Source: Paeniglutamicibacter psychrophenolicus (lineage in GTDB: Bacteria > Actinomycetota > Actinomycetes > Actinomycetales > Micrococcaceae). Taken from it: a stretch of DNA of 64,000 nt. Shown piece by piece: positions 17,709 to 26,830 of this stretch (position 1 is its first letter; the number at the start of each line of letters is the position of its first letter). The stretch lies in assembly GCF_017876575.1 (NCBI RefSeq), contig NZ_JAGIOE010000001.1, forward strand, positions 372,001-436,000. The letters are read 5' to 3'. Below the pieces are notes generated by a model, which ran no database searches, was not told where the DNA came from, and saw only the letters and a program-made list of their open reading frames with translations. Position numbers and translations under genes: made by a program.

Positions 17709-18824
17709 CTAGTTGCCGCCGAGGGCAATCAGCGCGTCGACCTTGGTGACGCGGGAGACGGCGAGCGCCGCCCCGGCCAGGCCGAGCAGCACCACCCCGG
17801 CGATGGGCAGCAGCGTGGTCGCGGGGGTCAGCAGGAAGGGTGCGGCCTTGGCGGCGAAGGTGCCGCCAAGGATGCCGATGCCTCCGCCGATCCCTGCCCC
17901 GAGCAGCAGCACGATGCTGGCCTGGGTGATGGCGTCCTTCAGCACGTAGCCTCCCGATCCGCCCAGGGCCTTGAGCACCGCGATGTCGCGGGTGCGCTGC
18001 ACGGTCCAGACCGTGAGGAAGGCCAGGATCACCAGGGCCGAGATGCCGTAGAGGAAGCCCTGCATCATCAACAGCGAGCCGTTCTCGCTCTTGTAGGACC
18101 CCAGCGCCGCGTACGAGCCGGTGCGGGTGGTGCTGACGGTGGCCGCTGCGGCATTAGCGGCATCCGTGTCCACGGTGGCGCCGTCCTGGTTGGTGACGGC
18201 GATGACGGTTCCGACTTGGGTGCCCTCGCCCAGGTGCGCGAGCTTTGCCCATGAATCCAGGTCCGTGTAGAGGACCGAGGTGTGCGAGTACCAGTTGTCG
18301 GCGGCGATCCCGCCGACCACCAGGTCCACCCCGGCCATGGAGATGGTGTCGCCGACCTTCAGGGACAGGTCCTTGGCGACCGAGTCGCCGATGACGACCT
18401 TCCCGGCCTCGATGGGCAGCGGCGCCAGCGCGCTGCCGTCCGGGATGCCAAAGACCGCGACGTTGGTGGTGCCGGTGCTGGTCTCGGAACCGGCCGCGGA
18501 ACCGGTCAGGCGGGTCTGGGTGATGCCGAGCGCCTGCGCCGAGGCGACGCCCGGGCGGTTGCCCCAGGCCCGCACCTGGTCGGCAGTGACCTGGCTTTCG
18601 GTGAACGAGGCCTTGGGATCGTTGCCGCTGGCCGCCCCGAAGACGATGGTGTCGACGGGCCGGTTTTCGCTGCCGAGGTTTTTCAGCGCGGAAGTGGATT
18701 GGTTGCCCAGCCCCGCGGTGAGCCCGGAGAGCATGACCAGCAGCAGCGTGATGAGGGCAACCACCGACCCCATGAGGGCGAAGCGGCCCTTGGCGAAGCG
18801 GATGTCGCGGATGGCAAGAAACAC
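17709..18824 (-). CDS. FtsX/MacB-type ABC transporter permease
   Basis: The 371-residue protein has one N-terminal membrane helix, a large extracytoplasmic domain (about 45-255), and three C-terminal helices (the first around MMQGFLYGISALVILAFLTV), the MacB/FtsX topology. It is the upstream gene of a two-gene operon with the ATPase, 64 bases apart. The 138 bases upstream of it contain its promoter region but no clear motif. Confidence 0.88.
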   Translation of the reverse strand: MFLAIRDIRFAKGRFALMGSVVALITLLLVMLSGLTAGLGNQSTSALKNLGSENRPVDTIVFGAASGNDPKASFTESQVTADQVRAWGNRPGVASAQALGITQTRLTGSAAGSETSTGTTNVAVFGIPDGSALAPLPIEAGKVVIGDSVAKDLSLKVGDTISMAGVDLVVGGIAADNWYSHTSVLYTDLDSWAKLAHLGEGTQVGTVIAVTNQDGATVDTDAANAAAATVSTTRTGSYAALGSYKSENGSLLMMQGFLYGISALVILAFLTVWTVQRTRDIAVLKALGGSGGYVLKDAITQASIVLLLGAGIGGGIGILGGTFAAKAAPFLLTPATTLLPIAGVVLLGLAGAALAVSRVTKVDALIALGGN

Positions 18825-18962
18825 GGGTGGGGTTCGCTTTCAGTGGATGGAGCGGGGACCTTGCCGACGGCAACCTCCCCCTTCTTATCTCCCATCCTCT
18901 GTTTTCCCGGGCCCGTGCACATCGACCATACGGTTGATTGGTGCCGCTTGGTTGGCGCGGTC

Positions 18963-19778
18963 CTATTCGGGCATTTCCCCGCGCACCCACGCGATGTAGC
19001 GATGCAGCGTGGTCTCGACGGTGGCGTGGGCGTCGGACTCCAGCACCCCGAAGGCGCTGTACAGCCGCTCGAATTCCAGCGGCATCACGGTGTCCAGGAT
19101 CCGTTCGATGATGCCAGCCGGCAACGGAATGTTGTTCACGTAGCTGCGCATGGCGTTGGCCGATTTCCGGTCCCCGCCCACGGCGATGGTGTCCCCGGTG
19201 ACCAGCACCCCGGCGCCGGCCTGGCCGGCCGGCCAGTGCACGACCGAACTGCCGGCAAAGTGCCCGCCGCATGGGTGCATCACCAGCCCCGGCAGCAGCT
19301 CGATGCTTCCCTCCCAGAGCCTGATGGCCGGATCCGGCCTCCGGATCCACTGTTCGTCCGCCTTGGCCACGTAGACCGGGGCATGGCCGAAGCGGTGGCT
19401 GTACTGGATCGAGGAACCGGTCAGGTGCGGGTGGCTCGAGGCGATGGCCGCCACCCCGCCGAGCTCCTCGATCCGCGCAGCTCCTGCCTCGTCGATGAAG
19501 CCGGGCGGTTCAAAGAGCAGGTTCCCGCCGGGCGTGGACACCAACAGCCCGCGCTGCCCGATGCCCAGGCGCGGCGTGGTGGTGACGGCGTGCAGCCCGG
19601 GTTCAAGTTCGGTGACCATGAGCCGGTGGCCGGCGGCCTCGAGCTCTTCGCGGGTGGTCCAGGCCTGGCCGGTGGCCGGGACCCACTGGCGTTCGTCCTC
19701 GCAGATCGCGCAGTGCTCCGGCGGGAGGGCGGTGTCCGGGTGCTCGATGGCGCAGGTCGCACAGGTGAAGATGGTCAT
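18963..19778 (-). CDS. Metallo-beta-lactamase-fold protein with an N-terminal zinc knuckle
   Basis: The 271-residue protein starts at 19778 behind an AAGGGA site. Residues 6-26 contain two CxxC pairs (CATC and CAIC), a rubredoxin-like zinc ribbon. The body follows the MBL fold, with SSHPHLTG in place of the usual HxHxDH, a later HPCGGHFAGS and GDTIAVG. The incomplete histidine signature means metal binding and hydrolase activity are uncertain. It lies just downstream of mmsB, from which it is separated by 59 bases, so it may be the tail of that operon. Confidence 0.72.
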   Translation of the reverse strand: MTIFTCATCAIEHPDTALPPEHCAICEDERQWVPATGQAWTTREELEAAGHRLMVTELEPGLHAVTTTPRLGIGQRGLLVSTPGGNLLFEPPGFIDEAGAARIEELGGVAAIASSHPHLTGSSIQYSHRFGHAPVYVAKADEQWIRRPDPAIRLWEGSIELLPGLVMHPCGGHFAGSSVVHWPAGQAGAGVLVTGDTIAVGGDRKSANAMRSYVNNIPLPAGIIERILDTVMPLEFERLYSAFGVLESDAHATVETTLHRYIAWVRGEMPE

Positions 19779-19837
19779 CGCGGTTCCCTTCCGTGTCGGA
19801 TGCGGGTCGTTGGGCTCCCGCCGGCGAACGTGCCCGG

Positions 19838-20764
19838 CTAGCCTTGCGAGCCGTCCCTGATGTCGGTGATGATGCCGGAGAAGTCGCGTCCGGCCCCGCC
19901 CTCGTCGGCGAACTTGCGGTAGATCTGCGCGGCCAGCGGACCCAGCTGGGCGGCGACCCCCGCATGCTCGAGCGCATTCAGGGCCAGGCCCAGGTCCTTG
20001 GCCATCAACGCCCCGGCGAACCCCGGGACATAGTCGCGGTTGGCCGGCGAGGCTGGCACCGGGCCGGGGACCGGGCAGTTGGTGGTGACCGACCAGCATT
20101 GGCCCGAGGCCGTGGAGATCACGTCGAAGAGCGCCTGGTGGGTCAGCCCGAGCTTTTCGCCGAGCACGAAGGCCTCGGCCGCGCCGATCATGGAGATGCC
20201 CAAAAGCATGTTGTTGCAGATCTTTGCCGCCTGGCCGGCCCCGTGCCCGCCGCAATGCACCAGTTTCTTGCCCATGACCTCCAGCAGCGGGGTGATCTGT
20301 TCCAGGTCGGGGGCCTCGGCACCGATCATGAACGTCAGCGTCCCGGCCTCGGCACCGACCACGCCGCCGGAGACCGGGGCGTCGGCGGAGCGGTGCCCTG
20401 CGGCCAGCGCAAGTTCCGCGGCCTCGCGGGCCTGGGCCACGTCGATGGTGGAGCAGTCCAGGAACAAGGTGTCCGGGCCGGCGACCTCGAGCAGGCCGGG
20501 CTCCCCGACGCCGCGGTAGGAGTCGAGCAGGATGTCGCCGGAGGGGAACATCGTCAACACGATGGCCGCACCGGTGGCGGCCTGCGCGGCGCTGGCGGCG
20601 CAGGGCACCCCGGCGGCTGTGGCCGCGTCAACTGCCGCGGGCACCACGTCGAAGCCCGCGACGTCGAAGCCGGCCTTGATGAGGTTCACCGCCATGGGTT
20701 CACCCATGTGCCCGAGTCCCAGGAATGCAATCTTGCCCGCGGAGGCGGGTGTCTTCTCGCTCAT
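19838..20764 (-). CDS. mmsB: 3-Hydroxyisobutyrate dehydrogenase
   Basis: An NAD(P)-dependent beta-hydroxyacid dehydrogenase of 308 residues that oxidises 3-hydroxyisobutyrate to methylmalonate semialdehyde. The nucleotide-binding GLGHMGEPMA is near residue 16, the substrate motif DAPVSGGVVGAEAG near residue 128, and the catalytic lysine in GAGQAAKICNN near residue 178. It overlaps the upstream hydrolase gene by 4 bases (ATGA). With its two neighbours it covers consecutive steps of valine degradation. Confidence 0.9.
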   Translation of the reverse strand: MSEKTPASAGKIAFLGLGHMGEPMAVNLIKAGFDVAGFDVVPAAVDAATAAGVPCAASAAQAATGAAIVLTMFPSGDILLDSYRGVGEPGLLEVAGPDTLFLDCSTIDVAQAREAAELALAAGHRSADAPVSGGVVGAEAGTLTFMIGAEAPDLEQITPLLEVMGKKLVHCGGHGAGQAAKICNNMLLGISMIGAAEAFVLGEKLGLTHQALFDVISTASGQCWSVTTNCPVPGPVPASPANRDYVPGFAGALMAKDLGLALNALEHAGVAAQLGPLAAQIYRKFADEGGAGRDFSGIITDIRDGSQG

Positions 20765-21852
20765 GTTCTTCCTCCGGTCGTTGTCGCCGCGTCGCGAAGG
20801 GCGCGTGGATTGAGTTTGAGTTCGCGGCTCCCCAGGGAGGCAAAGCTGGCTTCCACCAGTTCGCTGTCCACCTCGGCCAGGGTTGCGGGGTTCCAGGCCG
20901 GGGCGTAGTCCTTGTCGATGACCTGGGCGCGGATGCCCTCGGGGAAATCACTGGACTCCAGGGCACGCAGCCCCACCCGGTATTCCTGTTCGAGGGCCTC
21001 TTCGAGGGTTGCCAGCTCCCTGGCCCGGCGCAGCGAGGCCAGGGTCAGTTTCAGCGCCGTCGGCGACTTCTTCGCCAGCGTTTGCACCGAAATCCGGGCC
21101 TCCTCGTTGCCGTCGTCGGCCAGGACCACCAGTGCGGCGACGATTTCTTCGACCTCGTCGTGCCCGTATGCGGCATCGAGCCAGGGGCGCCAGGATTCCA
21201 GCTGGGAAGCCGGGGCCGGCAGGATGTAGCCGGGCAACAGGTCATCGACCGGGGTTTCCTCCAGGGCACTGAAGAGTTCCTCCGCACGGTTGAAGTCGAT
21301 CAGGTTGTCGGCCAGGCCCAGGTAGAGCACCTCGGCGGCGCCCAGGTGTTCCCCGGTCAGTGCGGCGTGGGTGCCGCTCTGCCCCGGGGCGCGGGAGAGG
21401 AGGTAGGTGCCCCCGACATCCGGGACGAACCCGATGGTGGTTTCCGGCATGCCGCTGCGGGTGCGGGTGGTGACCAGCCGGTGGCTGCCGTGGGCGGAGA
21501 TTCCCACGCCGCCGCCCAGCACCAGCCCGTCCATGTAGGCGATGTAGGGCTTTGGATAGGCGTTGATCAGGGAGTTGAGCCGGTATTCGGTGGCCCAGAA
21601 GCCTGCGGTCTGCGTGCCGCCGGAGGCGATGTCGCGGTGGATCGCCACGATATCCCCTCCGGCGCACAGCCCGCGCTCCCCGGCCCCGCGCACCAGCACC
21701 TGGCTCACCGCCGGGTCCCGCGCCCAGGCGGTGAGGGTTTCGAGCATGCCCGCCGCCATGTAAGCGGTCAAGGCGTTCACCGCCCGCGGCCGGTTCAACG
21801 TGATCACGCCCAGGGTGCCGCGCACCTCAAAGAGGACTTCGGGTTCGGCCAT
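20761..21852 (-). CDS. 3-Hydroxyisobutyryl-CoA hydrolase (enoyl-CoA hydratase/isomerase family)
   Basis: The 363-residue crotonase-fold protein has blocks diagnostic of the HIBCH branch: GLCAGGDIVAIHRD near residue 62, YPKPYIAYMDGLVLGGGVGI near residue 100, and GMPETTIGFVPDVGGTYLLS near residue 140. The reaction is release of CoA from 3-hydroxyisobutyryl-CoA. It lies 3 bases after mmsA and overlaps mmsB by 4, so the three are co-translated. Confidence 0.9.
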   Translation of the reverse strand: MAEPEVLFEVRGTLGVITLNRPRAVNALTAYMAAGMLETLTAWARDPAVSQVLVRGAGERGLCAGGDIVAIHRDIASGGTQTAGFWATEYRLNSLINAYPKPYIAYMDGLVLGGGVGISAHGSHRLVTTRTRSGMPETTIGFVPDVGGTYLLSRAPGQSGTHAALTGEHLGAAEVLYLGLADNLIDFNRAEELFSALEETPVDDLLPGYILPAPASQLESWRPWLDAAYGHDEVEEIVAALVVLADDGNEEARISVQTLAKKSPTALKLTLASLRRARELATLEEALEQEYRVGLRALESSDFPEGIRAQVIDKDYAPAWNPATLAEVDSELVEASFASLGSRELKLNPRALRDAATTTGGRT

Positions 21853-21855
21853 GGA

Positions 21856-23355
21856 CTAGCTGCCCTCCGGCATCACGAAGCTGGCACCCTCGCGGATGCC
21901 CGAGGGCCAGCGGGTGGTGACGGTCTTGGTCTTGGTGCAGAAGCGGAAGCCGTCGGCCCCGTGCTCGCTGAGGTCACCGAACCCGGAGGCCTTCCAGCCG
22001 CCGAAGGTGTAGTAGGCGATCGGCACGGGGATCGGCACGTTGACCCCGACCATGCCGACCTGCACGCGCGAGGAGAAGTTCCGCGCGGTGTCCCCGTCCC
22101 GGGTGAAGATGGACACCCCGTTGCCGTACTGGTGCTCGCTGGGCAGCCGCAGCGCCTCCTCGTAGTCCTTGGCGCGCACCACGCAGAGCACCGGCCCGAA
22201 GATCTCCTCCTGGTAGATCCGCATGTCCTCGGTGACGTTGTCAAAGAGCGTGGGGCCGACCCAGAAGCCGTCCTCGTGCCCGGCCACGTTCAGCCCGCGG
22301 CCGTCGATCAGCAGCGAGGCGCCCTCGTCCACGCCGACCTGGATGTAGTTTTCGATGCGTTCCTTGGCGCTTTGGGCCACGACCGGGCCGAAGTCGGCGC
22401 CCTCGTCCATGCCGTCGCCGACCTTCAGCTTTCCGATGCGTTCCTTCAGCTTGGAGACCAGGGCATCTGCCGTGGCCTCGCCGACAGGGATGGCCACGGA
22501 GATGGCCATGCAGCGTTCGCCGGCGGACCCGTAGCCTGCTCCCATGAGGGCATCGGCGACCATTTCCAGGTCGGCGTCGGGCATGATCACCAGGTGGTTC
22601 TTGGCCCCGCCGAAGCACTGGGCGCGCTTGCCGTGCGCGGCGGCGGAGGCATAGATGCTTTGGGCGATCGGCGTGGAGCCGGTGAAGCCGATGGCCTTCA
22701 CGCGCGGGTCCTCGAGCAGCGTGTCCACTGCTTCCTTGTCGCCGTTGACGACGTTGAACACCCCGTCGGGCAGGCCGGCCTCGGTGAAGAGTTCGGCCAG
22801 GCGCAGCGGCACGGAGGGGTCGCGCTCGGAGGGCTTGAGGATATAGGAGTTGCCGGAGGCCAGGGCCGGGCCGGCCTTCCACAGCGGGATCATGGCAGGG
22901 AAGTTGAACGGGGTGATTCCGGCGATCACTCCCAGTGGCTGGCGCATCGAGTGCACGTCGATGCCGGTCCCGGCACTGTCGGAGAATTCGCCCTTGAGCA
23001 GGGACGGGGCCGCGGCGCAGAACTCGATGACCTCGAGCCCGCGCTGGATGTCCCCCTTGGAGTCGGGGAAGGTCTTGCCGTGCTCGCTGGTCAGCAGCGC
23101 TGCCAGCTCGTCCATGTTTGCGTAGACGAGCTCGACGAACTTGTTCAGGATGCGGGCCCGGCGCTGCGGGTTCACCTGCCCCCATTCGACCTGGGCCGCC
23201 TCTGCCACGGCGATGGCGGCGCGGACCTCGTCGGCCGAGGCCAGCGGAAGCTTCGACTGCACGGCCCCCGTGGAGGGGTTGTACACATCGGAGAAACGCC
23301 CGGAGGTTCCGGCGACGCGGGTGCCGCCCACGTAGTGGGTCAGTTCACGAGTCAT
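21856..23355 (-). CDS. mmsA: Methylmalonate-semialdehyde dehydrogenase (acylating)
   Basis: An aldehyde dehydrogenase superfamily member of 499 residues from the ATG at 23355, with AAGGAG upstream. The ITPFNFPAMIPLWK block near residue 148, the GSTPIAQ cofactor stretch, and the catalytic cysteine in GSAGERCMA near residue 284 are the MmsA pattern. It converts methylmalonate semialdehyde to propionyl-CoA. It heads the valine operon mmsA-hydrolase-mmsB. Confidence 0.94.
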   Translation of the reverse strand: MTRELTHYVGGTRVAGTSGRFSDVYNPSTGAVQSKLPLASADEVRAAIAVAEAAQVEWGQVNPQRRARILNKFVELVYANMDELAALLTSEHGKTFPDSKGDIQRGLEVIEFCAAAPSLLKGEFSDSAGTGIDVHSMRQPLGVIAGITPFNFPAMIPLWKAGPALASGNSYILKPSERDPSVPLRLAELFTEAGLPDGVFNVVNGDKEAVDTLLEDPRVKAIGFTGSTPIAQSIYASAAAHGKRAQCFGGAKNHLVIMPDADLEMVADALMGAGYGSAGERCMAISVAIPVGEATADALVSKLKERIGKLKVGDGMDEGADFGPVVAQSAKERIENYIQVGVDEGASLLIDGRGLNVAGHEDGFWVGPTLFDNVTEDMRIYQEEIFGPVLCVVRAKDYEEALRLPSEHQYGNGVSIFTRDGDTARNFSSRVQVGMVGVNVPIPVPIAYYTFGGWKASGFGDLSEHGADGFRFCTKTKTVTTRWPSGIREGASFVMPEGS

Positions 23356-23436
23356 GTGATTGATGCTCCTTCGGCAAGAATATGCGAAAACGCGGCAGCA
23401 GCCTGTGATGCGCACCACGCCCTGTACCCAAAAATA

Positions 23437-23454
23437 TACTCGGACTTCCTACTA
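23437..23454 (-). promoter_or_regulatory. Operator-like 18-mer upstream of the mms operon
   Basis: On the minus strand the sequence is TAGTAGGAAGTCCGAGTA, a partial palindrome (TANTNGGA-AG-TCCNANTA), 82 bases before mmsA. It matches the element in the acyl-CoA divergent promoter (10353-10370) at 15 of 18 positions. Confidence 0.5.
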
Positions 23455-23521
23455 AATTGCTAGGGTTGGGGCTTCCCGCCGATTGCTGGTTCCCAAACCT
23501 GACCGCGTGCACCGAAGTTGA

Positions 23522-23527
23522 TAGGTT
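23522..23527 (+). promoter_or_regulatory. -10 box of the exonuclease III gene (leaderless)
   Basis: TAGGTT ends 6 bases before the GTG start at 23534. Confidence 0.5.
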
Positions 23528-23533
23528 GGGAGG

Positions 23534-24337
23534 GTGAAGATTGCTACTTGGAATGTGAACTCCCTCCGTGCCCGTGCCGACCGCGTCGAGGACTGGCTGC
23601 GCCGCAGTGACGTCGATGTCTTGGCTATCCAGGAAACCAAGTGCAAGGACGAGAATTTCCCCTGGGAACTGTTCGAGAACAACGACTACGAGGTTGCCCA
23701 CTTCGGCTTCAGCCAGTGGAACGGCGTGGCCATCGCCTCCCGCGTGGGCCTTGACGAAGTCGAGCGGACCTTTGCGGACCAGCCGGCCTTCGGCAAGGGC
23801 GGGGTCGATCCGGTGCAGGAGGCCCGCGCGATCGGCGCGACCTGCGGCGGGGTGCGCGTCTGGAGCCTGTATGTGCCCAACGGCCGCGCCCTGGAAGACG
23901 AGCACATGCCCTACAAGCTCTCCTGGCTCGACACGCTGAACAAGCAGGCGGCGGGCTGGCTCGAGCAGAACCCCGAGGCACAGGTCGCCTTGATGGGAGA
24001 TTTCAACATCGCCCCGCGCGACGAGGATGTCTGGGACATCGACTTCTTCCACGAGAACAACCTCACCCACGTCTCGGCCCCGGAGCGAGCCGCCTTCGAG
24101 GCCTTCGAGCAGACCGGATTCGTCGACGTGGTCCGCCCGCGCACCGACACCCCCAAGACCTACACCTACTGGGACTACACGCAGCTGCGGTTCCCGAAGA
24201 ACGAGGGCATGCGCATCGACTTCACCCTGGCCTCCCCCGCGCTGGCCGCACGCGTCGTCGGCGCGCAGATCGACCGCGAGGAACGCAAGGGCAAGGGCGC
24301 CTCGGACCACGTCCCGGTGATCGTGGAGCTGGACTAG
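23534..24337 (+). CDS. xth: Exodeoxyribonuclease III / AP endonuclease
   Basis: A DNA repair enzyme cutting at abasic sites and degrading 3' ends. The 267-residue protein shows the EEP-fold motifs in order: ATWNVNSLRAR at the start, the metal-binding glutamate in IQETKCKD near residue 37, YVPNGR near residue 116, GDFNIAPRDEDVWD near residue 155, and the terminal SDHVPV. It starts with GTG. The next gene begins 3 bases after its stop. Confidence 0.95.
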   Translation: MKIATWNVNSLRARADRVEDWLRRSDVDVLAIQETKCKDENFPWELFENNDYEVAHFGFSQWNGVAIASRVGLDEVERTFADQPAFGKGGVDPVQEARAIGATCGGVRVWSLYVPNGRALEDEHMPYKLSWLDTLNKQAAGWLEQNPEAQVALMGDFNIAPRDEDVWDIDFFHENNLTHVSAPERAAFEAFEQTGFVDVVRPRTDTPKTYTYWDYTQLRFPKNEGMRIDFTLASPALAARVVGAQIDREERKGKGASDHVPVIVELD

Positions 24338-24340
24338 GCC

Positions 24341-25192
24341 ATGGCGCAGGCAAGCGGTGCCAGTCGGCGGGCCCTCCCGCCGACCTCCTACCTGCGCGTC
24401 TTCGAACCCCTGCGCGCCTTTTCGGATGCCGACCAGCGGGTGGCCGTGGCCACCGGCCGGATGAACCGAGAAGCGCTGGAGGATGCCCACGCGGCCGCGG
24501 CCCTGGCGCGACTGACCCGGCCGGCCTCCGACCCGTTCCCGCACCACCACACCGAGGTCTTCCGCAGGCTCGTCACCACCTCCTGGGACGGCACCGTCAA
24601 CACCCTGTACTGCCCGGACCAGCTGGCCACGCGCACCATCCTGGCCTCGGAACAGCTCGACGGGTCGATGCGCCCGCAGCTGCTGGAATTGCTGGTCCCC
24701 AGCGCCGCACGGGCGGCCAATGCCGCGCGCGTGGACCGGCAGCGCTTCACCGACGACCTGGCCCACATGCACACCCGCACCGCGACCTGGGGCATCCCCT
24801 TTGGCTGGCTGATCCTGGTGCACGAGGACGACGAAGTGGACATCGTCGAGGACGGCGAGGAACTTCTCTCCAGCCGGATCTACACCCCGCTTAACCAGGC
24901 CCTGGACCGGGTCCGCTATGCCGCGGCCACCCTGGCCATCCACGCACCGGAGATGGACCTGCTGGACGAGCTCGCGGCCCTGAGCGAATGGCTGCAGCTC
25001 TTTGACAAGGAGTCGGTGGTCGAACTCGACTACGGGCGCATCGCCACCCTGGTGTGGCCCGATGATTCCCCGCACGACCTGCGCCTGGGCATCGAGTCGC
25101 TGGCCGAATCGGACATGACCGGGGCCGCGGCGTCCTACCGCAGGCTCTCGAACCGCTGGCTGGCGGTCCGCCAGCTCGCCCGGGCCAACTGA
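24341..25192 (+). CDS. Conserved actinobacterial hypothetical protein
   Basis: The 283-residue soluble protein has no motif I can tie to a known enzyme. It is rich in Ala, Leu and acidic residues, mostly helical, and has a HHHTEVFRRL stretch near residue 67 and a conserved-looking WGIPFGWLILVHEDDE segment near residue 150. It follows the exonuclease III gene by 3 bases and is probably co-transcribed with it. No signal peptide or membrane helix is visible. Confidence 0.75.
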   Translation: MAQASGASRRALPPTSYLRVFEPLRAFSDADQRVAVATGRMNREALEDAHAAAALARLTRPASDPFPHHHTEVFRRLVTTSWDGTVNTLYCPDQLATRTILASEQLDGSMRPQLLELLVPSAARAANAARVDRQRFTDDLAHMHTRTATWGIPFGWLILVHEDDEVDIVEDGEELLSSRIYTPLNQALDRVRYAAATLAIHAPEMDLLDELAALSEWLQLFDKESVVELDYGRIATLVWPDDSPHDLRLGIESLAESDMTGAAASYRRLSNRWLAVRQLARAN

Positions 25193-25230
25193 CTACCCCT
25201 CAGACGCCCCGTGCCTGCCATGCTTGGGGC

Positions 25231-25782
25231 ATGGAGATCATCGAAGGACCGTGGGTCGCCGCGGAACACGCTCTTGCCCTCGAACAGGTGCCGGCGGACG
25301 TACTGGCCGCCCTGGCCGGCGGGGACCTCGAGGCGGCCCGCGGCATGACGACGCTGCCGCTGACCGGCTACCTCGTCGCCGGGGAATGCCGCGGCGTGTG
25401 GCGACGGCGCCTGGCGCAGATTGCCATGAACCCGGGCGATGCCGCATGGGTGACCCGGCTGGCCGTGGACCTGGGCTCGGGGAGCATTGTTGGCCGGGCA
25501 GGATTCCACGGGCCCCCGAACGAAGATGGAATGGTCGAGGTCGGCTATGCGATCGATCCGGACCGGCGCCGCCGGGGGCATGCCCGCGCCGCCCTGGAGA
25601 TCCTGCTGGAGGTCGCGCGGGCGCATCCGGGGGTGGCCGTCGTCCGGGCCACGGTTCGCCCCGACAACCTTGCCTCCCGGCGGCTTTTGGACCAATACGG
25701 TTTCCTCGAGGTGGGCGTCCAGTGGGACGACGAGGATGGCCTCGAAACCATTCTGGAGGTCGCTGCCGGCGCCGGGGCGTGA
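25231..25782 (+). CDS. GNAT-family N-acetyltransferase
   Basis: The 183-residue protein has the GNAT acetyl-CoA binding motif A in VGYAIDPDRRRRGHARAALE near residues 108-127 and the motif B region ASRRLLDQYGF near residue 150. The substrate is unknown. It starts at ATG 25231 with a weak CATGCT -10-like box exactly 6 bases upstream, so it may also be leaderless. Confidence 0.85.
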   Translation: MEIIEGPWVAAEHALALEQVPADVLAALAGGDLEAARGMTTLPLTGYLVAGECRGVWRRRLAQIAMNPGDAAWVTRLAVDLGSGSIVGRAGFHGPPNEDGMVEVGYAIDPDRRRRGHARAALEILLEVARAHPGVAVVRATVRPDNLASRRLLDQYGFLEVGVQWDDEDGLETILEVAAGAGA

Positions 25783-25808
25783 GGGCCAGGGCGCCCCTTT
25801 CCGGTTGA

Positions 25809-25814
25809 TAGTCT
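25809..25814 (+). promoter_or_regulatory. -10 box of the YdcF-like gene (leaderless)
   Basis: TAGTCT ends 6 bases before the GTG at 25821. This favours that codon over the GTG three bases earlier. Confidence 0.45.
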
Positions 25815-25820
25815 CAAGTG

Positions 25821-26822
25821 GTGACGTTGATCCCGGTCCTTCTGCTCTTTGCCCTGTACCTCTACCTGCGCCGCAGGGACCGCCGGATGCTGCGCAACGG
25901 CGTGGTCCTGGTGGCCGCCTGCTATCTGCTGCTGCTCGAGGTGGGAAACCTGGTTTCACGCTGGGTCCCGGGTGCGTCCTACGTCTTCTTGGCCCTGCTG
26001 GCCCTGGCCCCGCTGGCAGTGCTGGCGCTGGCCGCCGCGCTGATCCACAACGGCGTGGTGATGAACAGGAACGAGGGCAGGCGCTTGGGCAACATGGTCT
26101 CCCTGCTGCTGGGCCTGCTGCTGGTTGCCCTGCCGATCCTGGCCGTGGCGCTGGTGCTCACGCTCAATCCCCTGGCCATCGGGCTGGCGGCGCTGCTCTT
26201 CTTCCTGTGCAGCTACTTCGGTGTGGTGTTCGTGGTGTTCCTGGCCTACGCCATCGCCTACGGGCGCATGCCGTTCGGCGAGTCTCCGCAGGGGATCGTG
26301 GTGCTCGGTTCGAGGCTGATCGACGGCAAGGTGCCCCCGCTGCTTCGCAGCCGCCTGGACAGGGCCCTGCAGATCTACCGCGACACCTCGCCGAGGCCGC
26401 TGCTGATTCCCTCCGGCGGGCAGGGCCACGACGAGCCATGGCCCGAGGGCAGGGCCATGGGCGAGTACCTGCTGGCCGCCGGCGCGGCCCCGGGGGATGT
26501 CTTGGTGGAGGACAAGGCCGTGAACACCGAGGAGAACCTGCTGCTCTCGGCCGAGCTGTTTGCCGAGTCGGGGCGCAGCGGACCATTGCTGGCGGTGACC
26601 AACAACTACCACGTGCTGCGGGCGGCGCTGCTGGCCCGCAAGCTGCGGATCGATGCCGAGGTGGTGGGAGCCCCCACCGCCAGGTACTACCTGCCCAGCG
26701 CCTTCCTGCGCGAATACGTGGCGGTGCTCGTCGAGCACAAATGGCTGCACGTGCTGCTGTGCCTGCCCTTCATGGGATTCACCGCCGTGCTGGTCACGGC
26801 GGTCATCGCCAACCAGCGCTGA
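25821..26822 (+). CDS. YdcF/SanA-type membrane protein (DUF218)
   Basis: Five or so hydrophobic segments occupy the first 150 residues, followed by a DUF218 domain (about 155-315). The domain shows IVVLGSRLIDGK, PLLIPSGGQGHDEP, EDKAVNTEENLLLS and VTNNYHVLRAALLARK, and the last stretch ends with another membrane helix. Proteins of this family are linked to envelope integrity and vancomycin tolerance in other bacteria. The precise reaction is not established. The next gene is convergent, 8 bases away. Confidence 0.85.
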   Translation: MTLIPVLLLFALYLYLRRRDRRMLRNGVVLVAACYLLLLEVGNLVSRWVPGASYVFLALLALAPLAVLALAAALIHNGVVMNRNEGRRLGNMVSLLLGLLLVALPILAVALVLTLNPLAIGLAALLFFLCSYFGVVFVVFLAYAIAYGRMPFGESPQGIVVLGSRLIDGKVPPLLRSRLDRALQIYRDTSPRPLLIPSGGQGHDEPWPEGRAMGEYLLAAGAAPGDVLVEDKAVNTEENLLLSAELFAESGRSGPLLAVTNNYHVLRAALLARKLRIDAEVVGAPTARYYLPSAFLREYVAVLVEHKWLHVLLCLPFMGFTAVLVTAVIANQR

Positions 26823-26830
26823 CGCTCAGG

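Noticed and set aside
20725-23463. 912-codon plus-strand open frame opposite the valine operon
   Set aside because: It is entirely antisense to three well-supported genes, rich in Gly/Arg/His, and has no recognisable domain.
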